A stretch of 64,000 nucleotides of DNA from assembly GCA_049115695.1 (NCBI GenBank), contig JAGDZR010000017.1, positions 1 to 64,000 of the forward strand, read 5' to 3'. Origin of the DNA: JAGDZR01 sp049115695 (GTDB lineage Bacteria > Bacteroidota > Bacteroidia > Cytophagales > Cyclobacteriaceae). The notes below the pieces were generated by a model that was not told the DNA's origin, searched no databases, and saw nothing but the letters and a program-made list of their open reading frames with translations. The translations under genes and the position numbers were made by a program. Position 1 is the first letter of the stretch. Each line of letters starts with the position of its first letter. Of this stretch, positions 17,357 through 25,307 are shown one piece after another.

Positions 17357-18204
17357 GCCAACATCTTTCTGTGATGAGTAAATCGATTGATTGCTTCTGA
17401 GAGATTTTCGTTGATCCTGAAAGGGAAGAAATCTACTCCTTTACTTGTGAAATGATCTTTAGTTGAAGAGATCCATTCCCGAAATGATTCCTGATATTGA
17501 GCCTGGATCGAAGGTGCATCAAGTTGTAACTTGGCGTTTGTTTCAAGGTCCTGAAAGGTGACATTTGAACCAAAGGATAAATCGTGCTCTTTTTCTCCGG
17601 TGAGGTGAAATACGATCACCTCATTTTTGGGTGATTTTAAACCTGAAATGAAGTCGGACCATTCTTTATTTTGCTCATAGAGGTCCGAGATAATCACGAA
17701 TAATTCCTTTCCTCTACTCGGATCTATTACCGGAGTTTCAAATCTGTCGGTTGGTTGCAGCTCGCTGAGTACATATAGGATTCTTGACCAGTGTCTTTTG
17801 TTCTGGCCATGAACATGATCCTGTGAAGTGCTGATGTTGATGCTGTCTCCATGGTCCATGGACAAGTGGCAAAGAACTCCTGTGAGCAATTTGGCATAAT
17901 TCAGTTTGCTCCAGCCGTCTTCTTCATATGTCATGGAGTTGCTTGTGTCAATCAGGAAGGTAATATTGACGTTCGTTTCAATCTGAGATTGCTTGATAAA
18001 GTACTTTTCGGAACGGGCATACATCTTCCAGTCTAGCTGTCGCAAATCATCACCCTGGCTGTATGGTCGATACTGGCTGAATTCTATTCCTGGACCTAAT
18101 TTTCTACTGAATCTTGTACCATGATACGCGCCATTAGCCAGGGACTTGATCGCCCAGTCAAATGACTTGATGTTGGCAAGTATCGATGGATCGATTTGGA
18201 GCAC
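17353..18204 (-). CDS. DUF58 domain protein with VWA-like MIDAS
   Basis: A 283-residue cytoplasmic-type protein. The DUF58 core ends in YRPYSQGDDLRQLDWKMYAR, followed by ITFLIDTSNSM, whose D-x-S-x-S is a metal-ion-dependent adhesion site. DUF58 proteins work as partners of MoxR ATPases, which are thought to help load metal or assemble targets in the envelope. It overlaps the moxR stop by one base and the next gene by four, so all five proteins should be made in fixed proportion. Confidence 0.9.
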   Translation of the reverse strand: MLQIDPSILANIKSFDWAIKSLANGAYHGTRFSRKLGPGIEFSQYRPYSQGDDLRQLDWKMYARSEKYFIKQSQIETNVNITFLIDTSNSMTYEEDGWSKLNYAKLLTGVLCHLSMDHGDSINISTSQDHVHGQNKRHWSRILYVLSELQPTDRFETPVIDPSRGKELFVIISDLYEQNKEWSDFISGLKSPKNEVIVFHLTGEKEHDLSFGSNVTFQDLETNAKLQLDAPSIQAQYQESFREWISSTKDHFTSKGVDFFPFRINENLSEAINRFTHHRKMLA

Positions 18205-19190
18205 TAGTGATTTTTGCTAAGTTCCTGGATGATGTAATCAGTAGAAAGATGTTCTGATTCAGCTTTGAAATTGAGTAGCAATCTATGCCTAAGAGCAGGT
18301 AATTTGATTGCTTCAATGTCTGCTGGAGTAACCGAGTATCGTCCATTAATTAGCGCATGTGCCTTAGCCGTCATGATGATTGCTTGCCCTGCTCTTGGGC
18401 CGGCACCATATGAGACATATTCTTTTATGATGTCCTCTGATGTGCTGGTTGGTCTTGTCGATCGGACCAGATTATTGACACCTTTGATAAGCTCATCGTC
18501 AATGAATACTTCTCTTACGAGCGACTGCAGTCGAATAATTTCAGCACCTGTCAGGACACCTTCAGGTGACGAGGGTTTGGTGCCCGTGGTATATCGAAGG
18601 ATTTCTAACTCCTCATCGGCGGTAGGGTAGTCGATGAGTACGTAAAGTAAGAAACGATCAACCTGCGCTTCCGGCAAAGGAAAGGTGCCTGATTGCTCCA
18701 GCGGATTTTGAGTTGCCAACATGAAAAAGGGTTGTTCAAGGGGGTAGTCCTTACCTCCATAGGTAACCTTATATTCCTGCATCACTTCGAGTAATGCAGC
18801 CTGTGTTTTTGGAGGTGTTCTATTTATTTCATCTGCCAATAGCACATTAGTAAAGACGGGCCCTTGATTGTAGACAAAACTCTTCTTGCCGTGCTCATCT
18901 TCTTCGATCACCTCTGTGCCGAGAATATCCGTGGGCATGAGATCGGGTGTAAACTGGATTCTGTTAAAATTCAAATTCACCCCTTTGGACAGGGCTTTAA
19001 TCATCATTGTCTTCGCCAATCCAGGAAGACCTTCGACCAGTACATGACCTCTGGCGAGCATTCCAATTAATAACTGATCAATGACATGGTCCTGACCGAT
19101 AATCGATTTGTGAATTTCCTTTTTTAGTCGACCTAGTTTGCCAACTAATTCAGTCACTTCATCCTTAAGCTGTTCGAGTTGTTGATCCAT
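18204..19190 (-). CDS. MoxR-family AAA+ ATPase
   Basis: A 328-residue chaperone-like ATPase. Walker A is GLPGLAKT (residues 54-61) and Walker B is LLADEI (117-122). The sensor-1 region is FFMLATQNPLEQSGTFPLPEAQ and the C-terminal lid contains YGAGPRAGQAII. Length and motifs are typical of MoxR. It is the first gene of a five-gene operon and is preceded by a putative -7 box and a strong hairpin in the leader. MoxR/DUF58/BatA systems in Bacteroidota are linked to envelope stress and aerotolerance; the target protein here is unknown. Confidence 0.93.
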   Translation of the reverse strand: MDQQLEQLKDEVTELVGKLGRLKKEIHKSIIGQDHVIDQLLIGMLARGHVLVEGLPGLAKTMMIKALSKGVNLNFNRIQFTPDLMPTDILGTEVIEEDEHGKKSFVYNQGPVFTNVLLADEINRTPPKTQAALLEVMQEYKVTYGGKDYPLEQPFFMLATQNPLEQSGTFPLPEAQVDRFLLYVLIDYPTADEELEILRYTTGTKPSSPEGVLTGAEIIRLQSLVREVFIDDELIKGVNNLVRSTRPTSTSEDIIKEYVSYGAGPRAGQAIIMTAKAHALINGRYSVTPADIEAIKLPALRHRLLLNFKAESEHLSTDYIIQELSKNH

Positions 19191-19280
19191 CTTTCATCCT
19201 TTGTGCAACTAATTTGACGATTATTCGACAGTAAAGGACTTGAAATATGGATGGTTGGTAGATGAGTTGTTTGGACGAAA

Positions 19281-19317
19281 AAAAATCCCTGACGGCTACA
19301 TGATGTCAGGGATTTTT
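19281..19317 (-). terminator. leader terminator/attenuator of the moxR operon
   Basis: Thirteen-base perfect arms (19281-19293 and 19305-19317; core ATCCCTGAC/GTCAGGGAT) enclose an 11-base loop. On the minus strand the hairpin is followed by eight T residues, the form of an intrinsic terminator. It lies about 90 bases before the moxR ATG and downstream of a minus-strand TACGTTTG box, so it would stop most moxR transcripts unless bypassed. An upstream GTCCCT in the leader could pair with AGGGAT of the arm as a weak antiterminator. The alternative is the end of a short RNA. Confidence 0.6.
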
Positions 19318-19361
19318 ATGAACCAAAATATGTTGACTAATTATCCTCCTTAGGGACAATA

Positions 19362-19388
19362 CAAACGTATGAGCTCATTCTTCAACAA
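19362..19388 (-). promoter_or_regulatory. putative promoter of the moxR operon leader
   Basis: On the minus strand, TACGTTTG (19369-19362) matches the Bacteroidota -7 consensus TAnnTTTG exactly. TTG at 19388-19386 lies 16 bases upstream, slightly short of the usual 17-23. Confidence 0.4.
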
Positions 19389-19479
19389 TCCTGCCAAATG
19401 CAGTCACAAATCTGCCATGTATATCTGTTTTGGATGAAAATTATCATTCCTAATGATATTTCTTGCCCTGTGTTTCTCT

Positions 19480-19487
19480 TAGTTTTG
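19480..19487 (+). promoter_or_regulatory. putative -7 box for the aldehyde dehydrogenase
   Basis: TAGTTTTG matches TAnnTTTG and would place transcription start near 19494. This supports ATG 19514 over the upstream TTG (19463) as the start codon. A TTG lies 14 bases upstream, which is short for a -33 element. Confidence 0.35.
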
Positions 19488-19513
19488 CCACCAACAATAA
19501 TCCAAATTATAAA

Positions 19514-21046
19514 ATGATTGATACTTCGTTTTTAGCTGAACTTCAGCTAGAGTCCACAAACTCAGGAGCAGCTATTGGGAGCAAATGGCTCTCAACATCT
19601 GGAGCCACCATCTCATCTTACTCTCCCGCAGATGGGAAAAAAATTGGAGATGTTACCTTGGCAAACAAAGCTGAGTACGACCAGGTGATAGAAGCTGCAC
19701 AAAATGCATTTAAAGATTGGAGACTAGTCCCTGCACCCCAACGGGGCGAAATCGTCAGACAGTTTGGAAATGCGCTAAGAGAGAAGAAAGATGCCTTAGG
19801 AAAACTGGTTTCTTATGAGATGGGTAAATCCTTACAAGAGGGCCTGGGTGAAGTTCAGGAAATGATTGATATCTGTGATTTCGCAGTAGGTCTATCCAGA
19901 CAGCTTTATGGATTGACGATCCATTCTGAAAGACCTTCACATAGAATGTATGAGCAGTGGCATCCGCTTGGTGTGGTAGGCATCATATCCGCGTTCAATT
20001 TCCCGGTGGCGGTTTGGGCATGGAACAGTGCGATTGCCTGGGTTTGCGGAGATGTTTGTGTTTGGAAACCATCAGAGAAAGTGCCATTGTCAGCAATAGC
20101 TTGCCAGAAAATAGCGCAAGAGGTTTTCGAGACAAATGGCGTTGACGGATCCATCTGCGGATTGGTCATTGGTGATGCCGAGATCGGCAAAGCCATGGCA
20201 AATGATAAGCGCGTCCCATTGGTGAGCGCAACAGGTTCCATTCGAATGGGCAAGTCTGTGGCAGCTGCAGTTGGCCAGAGATTGGGTAAGTCTATTCTCG
20301 AGCTAGGAGGAAATAATGCGATGATCATAACCGAAAATGCGGATTTGAATATCACTATTCCTGGCGCAGTATTCGGTGCAGTGGGTACAGCCGGTCAGCG
20401 ATGTACTTCGACACGACGTTTGATTATTCATGAGAGCTTATTTGACGAAATGAAGACTCGTTTGGAAAAAGCATATGGACAACTGAAAATTGGAAACCCA
20501 TTGGATGAGTCCAATCATGTAGGTCCGCTGATTGACACTGATGCAGTGAAGATCTATGAAAATGCAATCAAAGAAGTATTGACTGAAGGTGGTAAAGCAG
20601 TGGTTGAAGGTGGCGTCCTGTCAGGAGACGAATATGTATCTGGTTGTTATGTAAAACCAGCCATTTATGAAATGAAAAGCCACTATCGAATGGTATGCGA
20701 AGAGACTTTTGCGCCGATTCTTTATTTGATCAAGTACAGTACGCTGGATGAAGCCATTGCCATACAGAATGATGTGCCACAGGGATTGTCATCAGCGATT
20801 ATGACGACCAATATTAGAGAATCTGAGCTGTTCCTTTCTCATGCAGGATCAGATTGTGGTATTGCTAACGTGAACATCGGCACATCTGGTGCTGAAATAG
20901 GTGGTGCGTTTGGTGGTGAGAAAGAAACAGGAGGCGGGCGTGAGTCCGGATCCGATTCCTGGAAAGCTTACATGCGCAGACAAACCAATACTATCAACTA
21001 TTCCACAGAGCTGCCATTGGCACAGGGCATAAAGTTTGATCTCTAA
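19514..21046 (+). CDS. ALDH7-type aldehyde dehydrogenase (aminoadipate-semialdehyde dehydrogenase-like)
   Basis: A 510-residue NAD(P)-dependent aldehyde dehydrogenase. The catalytic thiol is Cys297 (GQRCTST), the general base is Glu263 (ILELGGNN) and Asn163 (FNFPVAVW) stabilises the oxyanion. The sequence GTSGAEIGGAFGGEKETGGGRESGSDSW near the C-terminus, together with the N-terminal half, resembles the antiquitin/ALDH7 group. That group oxidises alpha-aminoadipate semialdehyde in lysine breakdown. No other lysine-pathway gene is adjacent, so the substrate is a family-based inference. The ATG at 19514 lies behind a good -7 box. Confidence 0.88.
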   Translation: MIDTSFLAELQLESTNSGAAIGSKWLSTSGATISSYSPADGKKIGDVTLANKAEYDQVIEAAQNAFKDWRLVPAPQRGEIVRQFGNALREKKDALGKLVSYEMGKSLQEGLGEVQEMIDICDFAVGLSRQLYGLTIHSERPSHRMYEQWHPLGVVGIISAFNFPVAVWAWNSAIAWVCGDVCVWKPSEKVPLSAIACQKIAQEVFETNGVDGSICGLVIGDAEIGKAMANDKRVPLVSATGSIRMGKSVAAAVGQRLGKSILELGGNNAMIITENADLNITIPGAVFGAVGTAGQRCTSTRRLIIHESLFDEMKTRLEKAYGQLKIGNPLDESNHVGPLIDTDAVKIYENAIKEVLTEGGKAVVEGGVLSGDEYVSGCYVKPAIYEMKSHYRMVCEETFAPILYLIKYSTLDEAIAIQNDVPQGLSSAIMTTNIRESELFLSHAGSDCGIANVNIGTSGAEIGGAFGGEKETGGGRESGSDSWKAYMRRQTNTINYSTELPLAQGIKFDL

Positions 21047-21131
21047 AAACAGTCATTGAAAATGCAAGATGTTGGATGTAGAGAGTTTGATCTTCCTTAT
21101 CTAACATCTTGTTTATTGACCCTCCGAACAA

Positions 21132-21590
21132 ATGAATTTATCGACACTCAAACATAAACTCCACGAAAAATGTGTGTCATTGGTAGCGGAAAAGTTACAG
21201 ACACTTGATCAATCTATGCGGGAGCTTCAGGCGAGCGCCAATGGGGAAACAAAAAGTTCCGCTGGAGACAAGTATGAAACCGGCAGAGCTATGGTGATGC
21301 TAGAAAAAGAAAAGCTGGCAGGACAATGGGAAGAGGCGAACAAGATGAGCCAGTTCTTATCTCAATTGTCACCTGAACAATCAACAACGGAAGTTCAAGC
21401 GGGGGCCATGATTCGCAGCGGTAAAATGACCTACTATCTATCGGTCAGCATGGGAAAAGTAGTGGTTGATAGCACCGATGTTTTTGTGATATCTCCTGTT
21501 TCACCCATTGGGCAGGCAATGCTGGGCAAGGAGCAAGGCGATACAGTGAGCTTTAATGGTAGGTCGATTGCCTTAGATGAAGTCGTGTAG
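21132..21590 (+). CDS. GreA/GreB-like protein
   Basis: A 152-residue protein. The N-terminal half is helical with the conserved stretch KSSAGDKYETGRAMVMLEKE, suited to a coiled coil like the Gre secondary-channel finger. The C-terminal half ends SPIGQAMLGKEQGDTVSF, the FKBP-like Gre C-domain signature (compare SPIGRALIGK in GreA). It lacks the exact acidic pair of GreA tips in a recognisable form, so it may be a Gre-fold RNA polymerase-binding factor rather than a cleavage factor. It lies 85 bases after the dehydrogenase, possibly on the same transcript. Confidence 0.7.
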   Translation: MNLSTLKHKLHEKCVSLVAEKLQTLDQSMRELQASANGETKSSAGDKYETGRAMVMLEKEKLAGQWEEANKMSQFLSQLSPEQSTTEVQAGAMIRSGKMTYYLSVSMGKVVVDSTDVFVISPVSPIGQAMLGKEQGDTVSFNGRSIALDEVV

Positions 21591-21926
21591 CGATTTGCTC
21601 TTATTGGGCTGTTTCACCAAATATAAGTGACCAATAATAATTGAATTTTAAAATAAATACCCTCCAAAAGGGGTCTCGTCACTAATCAATCCAAGGCGAA
21701 GTAGTCGCTTTTGGTCTATACATGGCCTAAAGCCTACAGCATAAATTGACATCAATCCTGCAAACCAGATGTATCAATCAGCGAGAAGGCGTGAAAGCCA
21801 GTGATGAGAACAATGGGAATATTGCAAATGAGATGATATGCTGTAAGACTTTTCATTCAGTCGTAGCTTTGACGAGTTTTGAACTAAAGCCAACTTAGTC
21901 ATTCCGTTTATTATCATAATATGGGT
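21591..21926. other. non-coding stretch
   Basis: About 335 bases between convergent genes. I see no credible gene, no strong hairpin with a T tract, and no repeat shared with the rest of the window. Confidence 0.5.
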
Positions 21927-22265
21927 TTATCTTCCAAACACTTTTGCTCTGTGCATAAGTCCCCATTCTTTCATTGACTCAAAAACTGGTTTCAGACTTT
22001 CTCCATGATCGGTTAGTTTATAGGTGACCCTAATGGGCATAGTCTGATGCACGACTCTATCGACAATATGATTTTGTTCAAGTTCCTTCAGTTCCTTTGA
22101 CAGCATTCGAGCAGTGATATTTGGGATTTCTTTTTCCAGCTCACTAAATCTCATTTCGCCGAAATTCAATGAAAATACAATCGGTAGTTTCCATTTGCCA
22201 CCAACGACATAAAGGGTGTCTGTAATCGCTTTCAGACTTTCCTGGCAAACTTTCAATGCTATCAT
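21927..22265 (-). CDS. HxlR-family winged-helix regulator
   Basis: A 112-residue regulator starting MIALKVCQESL, the usual HxlR length and form. The core shows the family pattern: GGKWKLPIVFSL, MRFSELEKEIPNITARMLSKELKELE, then VTYKLTDHGESL. Cys7 near the N-terminus is at the position used for redox or electrophile sensing in YodB-like members. The open frame extends further upstream, but ATG 22265 is the family start. It is divergent from the HbpS/YgiD pair, and two direct repeats in the 97-base gap are candidate operators. Confidence 0.9.
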   Translation of the reverse strand: MIALKVCQESLKAITDTLYVVGGKWKLPIVFSLNFGEMRFSELEKEIPNITARMLSKELKELEQNHIVDRVVHQTMPIRVTYKLTDHGESLKPVFESMKEWGLMHRAKVFGR

Positions 22266-22276
22266 ATGATCAACAC

Positions 22277-22328
22277 TTACAAAAAGTATAGTAATATATT
22301 TTAAGTAATAAGTTACAAAAGTATAGTT
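22277..22328. promoter_or_regulatory. paired operator candidates for the HxlR regulator
   Basis: TTACAAAAAGTATAGT (22277-22292) and TTACAAAAGTATAGTT (22313-22328) are direct repeats 36 bases apart in the gap between hxlR-type and hbpS-type genes. The TTAC-A/T-GTA form is an imperfect palindrome of the type bound by HxlR/YodB dimers. Assignment is by position and form only. Confidence 0.5.
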
Positions 22329-22362
22329 GTTTCGTATGATTGGAAAATGACTTTTAAAAACA

Positions 22363-22791
22363 ATGTTGAAATTAAAAGAGGCTAAAGCGTTAAGCGAAGC
22401 TGTATTAACACACGGGGAACCACTGAAGACCAATCCATTGACAGTAGTAGTATTAGATAAGGGAGGACACGTGTTATGCGTCATGAGAGACGAGAATAGC
22501 GGTATCATGCGATATGAGGTAGCATATGGAAAGGCGTGGGGAGCGCTGGGGATGGGCTTTGGAACCCGCACATTTGCTCAGATGGCCGAATCTTCAGATA
22601 AGTTTCAATCCTTTGTGAAAGCGTTGGGCGCTTCGCAAGGAAGAGTGATTCCAACTCAAGGAGGTGTGCTAGTCAGAAATCAAGGAGGTGAACTGCTTGG
22701 GGCTTTAGGTGTGAGTGGGGACTCTTCAGAACGTGATGAGGCATGTATTTTGTACGCTGTGCAACAAATGAATTGGATTCCACAACCATGA
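22363..22791 (+). CDS. HbpS/GlcG-type (DUF336) protein
   Basis: A 142-residue protein of the heme-degrading/HbpS-GlcG fold. Visible motifs are LTVVVLDKGGHVLCVMRDENSG, the helix YEVAYGKAWGALGMG, and VLVRNQGGELLGALGVSGDSSERDEACI. Relatives bind heme or cobalamin-like ligands or accompany oxidative degradation genes. The stop overlaps the ATG of the dioxygenase gene by four bases (ATGA), so the two are coupled, and the HxlR gene faces it. A role in handling an aromatic or quinone ligand is inferred from the pair. Confidence 0.88.
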   Translation: MLKLKEAKALSEAVLTHGEPLKTNPLTVVVLDKGGHVLCVMRDENSGIMRYEVAYGKAWGALGMGFGTRTFAQMAESSDKFQSFVKALGASQGRVIPTQGGVLVRNQGGELLGALGVSGDSSERDEACILYAVQQMNWIPQP

Positions 22792-23651
22792 AAAGGAAAA
22801 TATTTTTAAAAGTATTAGCTTCAACAACAATGGTAGGAACAGGATTAAAAAGTTTAGGGAAGTTGGCTCAAACCTGGGAGGAGGGTGATAAGATGCCTGC
22901 CTTGTTCGTAGGGCATGGCAACCCGATGAATGCAATCAGTGAAAATAGCGTAACAAGAGGCTGGAGGGAGATGGGGAAAGGCCTAAATCCAAGAGCCATT
23001 CTTGTTGTTTCTGCTCATTGGCAAACAAGAGGGACACTGGTAACTATGGTCGATAACCCCAGAACGATTCATGACTTTGGTGGATTTCCGCAGGCGTTAT
23101 TTGATGTAGAATATCCAGCTCCTGGTGCGCCTGATGTTGCATTAGAATTGATTCAAGGAGTGACAAATGCAACAGTAGAGGAGGATCATGAATGGGGACT
23201 CGATCATGGTACCTGGTCGGTATTGATCAAGATGTTTCCAAATGCGGATGTGCCAGTTTTACAATTGAGCCTGGATTATAGACAAGGGCCAAAGTACCAC
23301 TATGCATTGGCGCAGCAATTAGATTTTTTAAGAAAAAGGGGTGTAATGATCGTTGGTAGTGGAAATATCATTCACAACCTGCAAATGGCCAAGTGGCAAT
23401 CCAACGAGCCTTATGACTGGGCAGTGGACTTTGATCAAAAGGTTAAAGATCTTATAGACAATCAAACGCATGAATTATTGATCAACTATGAACAGTTGGG
23501 CACTCCAGCTCGATTATCGATTCCGACCAATGAGCACTATTTGCCCATGTTGTATACACTGGGACTTCAGGGTGATGACGAAAAAATCACATATTTCAAT
23601 GATCATATTGACATGGGGTCTATGTCGATGAGATCTTTTGTGGTGGGATAA
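22788..23651 (+). CDS. YgiD-like 4,5-DOPA extradiol dioxygenase
   Basis: A 287-residue LigB-fold ring-opening dioxygenase. Metal-binding histidines are visible at His43 (GHGNP), His77 (SAHW) and His196 (NIIHN). PRTIHDFGGFP and EWGLDHGTWSVL are further YgiD signatures. Unusually, about 30 residues precede the conserved MPALFVGHGNP; they read MKRKIFLKVLASTTMVGTGL, a Tat-like or Sec-like signal, so the enzyme may be exported. It is coupled to the HbpS-like gene and ends in a very strong terminator. Confidence 0.9.
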   Translation: MKRKIFLKVLASTTMVGTGLKSLGKLAQTWEEGDKMPALFVGHGNPMNAISENSVTRGWREMGKGLNPRAILVVSAHWQTRGTLVTMVDNPRTIHDFGGFPQALFDVEYPAPGAPDVALELIQGVTNATVEEDHEWGLDHGTWSVLIKMFPNADVPVLQLSLDYRQGPKYHYALAQQLDFLRKRGVMIVGSGNIIHNLQMAKWQSNEPYDWAVDFDQKVKDLIDNQTHELLINYEQLGTPARLSIPTNEHYLPMLYTLGLQGDDEKITYFNDHIDMGSMSMRSFVVG

Positions 23652-23692
23652 AAAAAGGGCGGGATGAAGCATGCTTCATCCCGCCCTTTTTT
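23651..23692. terminator. bidirectional terminator, 42-base perfect palindrome
   Basis: Arms 23651-23671 and 23672-23692 are exact reverse complements, with A6 and T6 tracts on the outside and the core GGGCGGGATGAAGC. It serves both the dioxygenase gene and the convergent protease gene. Confidence 0.93.
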
Positions 23693-23712
23693 GAAATATT
23701 ATCCTAAACAGA

Positions 23713-24903
23713 TTAATCAATCAATGATCGTAGCTCCAGGTTGTAAGTCTTCTGAACGCCATCTTCTTCCACGACCAGTTCGACATTAGTTCCTGCAATT
23801 TTTAATCTCTTCTTCACGTCCGCCATATTGATCATGTCCATGGTCTCACCATCAAGCGAAATCAATTTTGAGTTCAACTTAATGCCCGCTTCAGAGGCAG
23901 GGCTATCTTCAAATACCTGATGGATCAGGACATCCTGCTTATCTTCGGATAGCTGAATATCTATACCGCTACAATTGACTCTCATTGGGCGTCCGAAGTT
24001 GATGTTCTTTACCAGGTACATCACACTATTCTCATAGTCATAGGTGATATTGTACATGGCGAGTATTTGATTGCCAATGATACCGGACACAGATTTGTGT
24101 CCTTGAATTCCTTTGTTAGATGTACTGATACCTATTGGTAGGTCGCTGACTTTTTGTTTTCCGAAAGAAAGCGAAAGCACATGCCCTTCATAGTGCAACG
24201 TTTCTTCGTTAGAAATACTCTTTGAAACATAAGAGTAATGCTTACCCGTTTTGTGAATGACGTCCCATTCCTCAGAATAGGGTGTGTTGAAATCCAGCGT
24301 AGTACCTGCTCCTGACATCACAAAGAAGGAACCTTCATGTGGCTCATTGTTGTTGAGTACCACATTTCCTTCGACAACCGGGATCATGTTGACCAGCTTA
24401 AAGGGAATGGCGTCCCCGTTTCGTTGAACAAGTCCTGGCTCATAAATCTCCATTTGGTTCTGGTTATAGTTGACGCGTACACTGTGGTGCTTCAATAAGT
24501 CGTATCCCACGATACCATCAATATTTCGACCAAGACTTATTTCGAGATGATCCAGATCAGTCGCATATACTTTTACGTTTTTATCCATGAGGTGATCACC
24601 TTCCTTATCATCTGAATAATCATGAATTTCTAGTGTATTGTGTTTGATGATTGAGCCGGTAACTGACCCCTCATTCAACACGATTCTATGCTGGACCAAT
24701 TCCAGTTGATCCGCGATATCCTCATCAATGACCGTGATGCCAGCACCAGTGTCAAAAATGACATCTAAGGGCTCTGAGTCATCTACGCTCATTTTGATGA
24801 AAATGTGATCACCAAATCGCTCAAAAGGGATCACTGTGATGGGTTCCTGAGCAAAGGCCATAAAGGCTGCTAGGATAGCTGATAGATTTAGGAGTATTCT
24901 CAT
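23713..24903 (-). CDS. exported retropepsin-like aspartyl protease with PDZ domain
   Basis: A 396-residue protein with a signal peptide (to about residue 18, AFAQ). The first protease-like half carries DTGAG at residues 51-55. The second half has the matching loop as MSGAG (196-200), so the second catalytic Asp is absent. A PDZ domain begins around residue 305 and includes EDSPASEAGIKLNSKLISLDG. In many related Bacteroidota proteins both loops contain Asp, so this copy may be inactive, work as a homodimer through one half, or be a binding protein. Confidence 0.85.
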   Translation of the reverse strand: MRILLNLSAILAAFMAFAQEPITVIPFERFGDHIFIKMSVDDSEPLDVIFDTGAGITVIDEDIADQLELVQHRIVLNEGSVTGSIIKHNTLEIHDYSDDKEGDHLMDKNVKVYATDLDHLEISLGRNIDGIVGYDLLKHHSVRVNYNQNQMEIYEPGLVQRNGDAIPFKLVNMIPVVEGNVVLNNNEPHEGSFFVMSGAGTTLDFNTPYSEEWDVIHKTGKHYSYVSKSISNEETLHYEGHVLSLSFGKQKVSDLPIGISTSNKGIQGHKSVSGIIGNQILAMYNITYDYENSVMYLVKNINFGRPMRVNCSGIDIQLSEDKQDVLIHQVFEDSPASEAGIKLNSKLISLDGETMDMINMADVKKRLKIAGTNVELVVEEDGVQKTYNLELRSLID

Positions 24904-25307
24904 GTGTCTCTAACTATGTCTAATAGAAGATGAAATTAGACATTATTCAGGACACATTGTCAATGGCTGTAAAAACATTGGGCATTTATACAATTAATTC
25001 TAGGTATTATTCAATTTGAAGTCATTCATTTGCACGTATGAATCAATCTACTCCAGAACCAATTATATCATTTTGCTGCTCTCAAGCTCTACCTTTTACC
25101 TAAGGTGGTTGCATTTGCAATTGTTTTATATGGATCTCAAATGCAGCAAGATGAGCAAGCAACAAGCATTTTGCACTTTTTGAAGATCATCGTTTTGTAG
25201 AATACAGGTCTGGCATAACTGAAATTTGGTCTTTATGGCTATTTGTAAAACCTGAACACAAACCTTCGAATTTCGCTAATTTTGAAGAAGGATTTAATCT
25301 AACTGAA
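24904..25307 (+). promoter_or_regulatory. intergenic region with putative icmF -7 box
   Basis: 404 bases between divergent genes. TAATTTTG at 25277-25284 matches the -7 consensus and would leave a leader of about 17 bases before the icmF ATG, but no TTG lies at the expected distance. I see no gene, riboswitch fold or repeat here; in particular, I do not see the conserved cobalamin-riboswitch B12 box that might be expected for a B12 enzyme. Confidence 0.35.

Noticed and set aside
25061..25300. Cobalamin riboswitch ahead of icmF
   Set aside because: Expected for a B12-dependent enzyme, but I find no B12-box-like sequence or matching stems in the 404-base leader.
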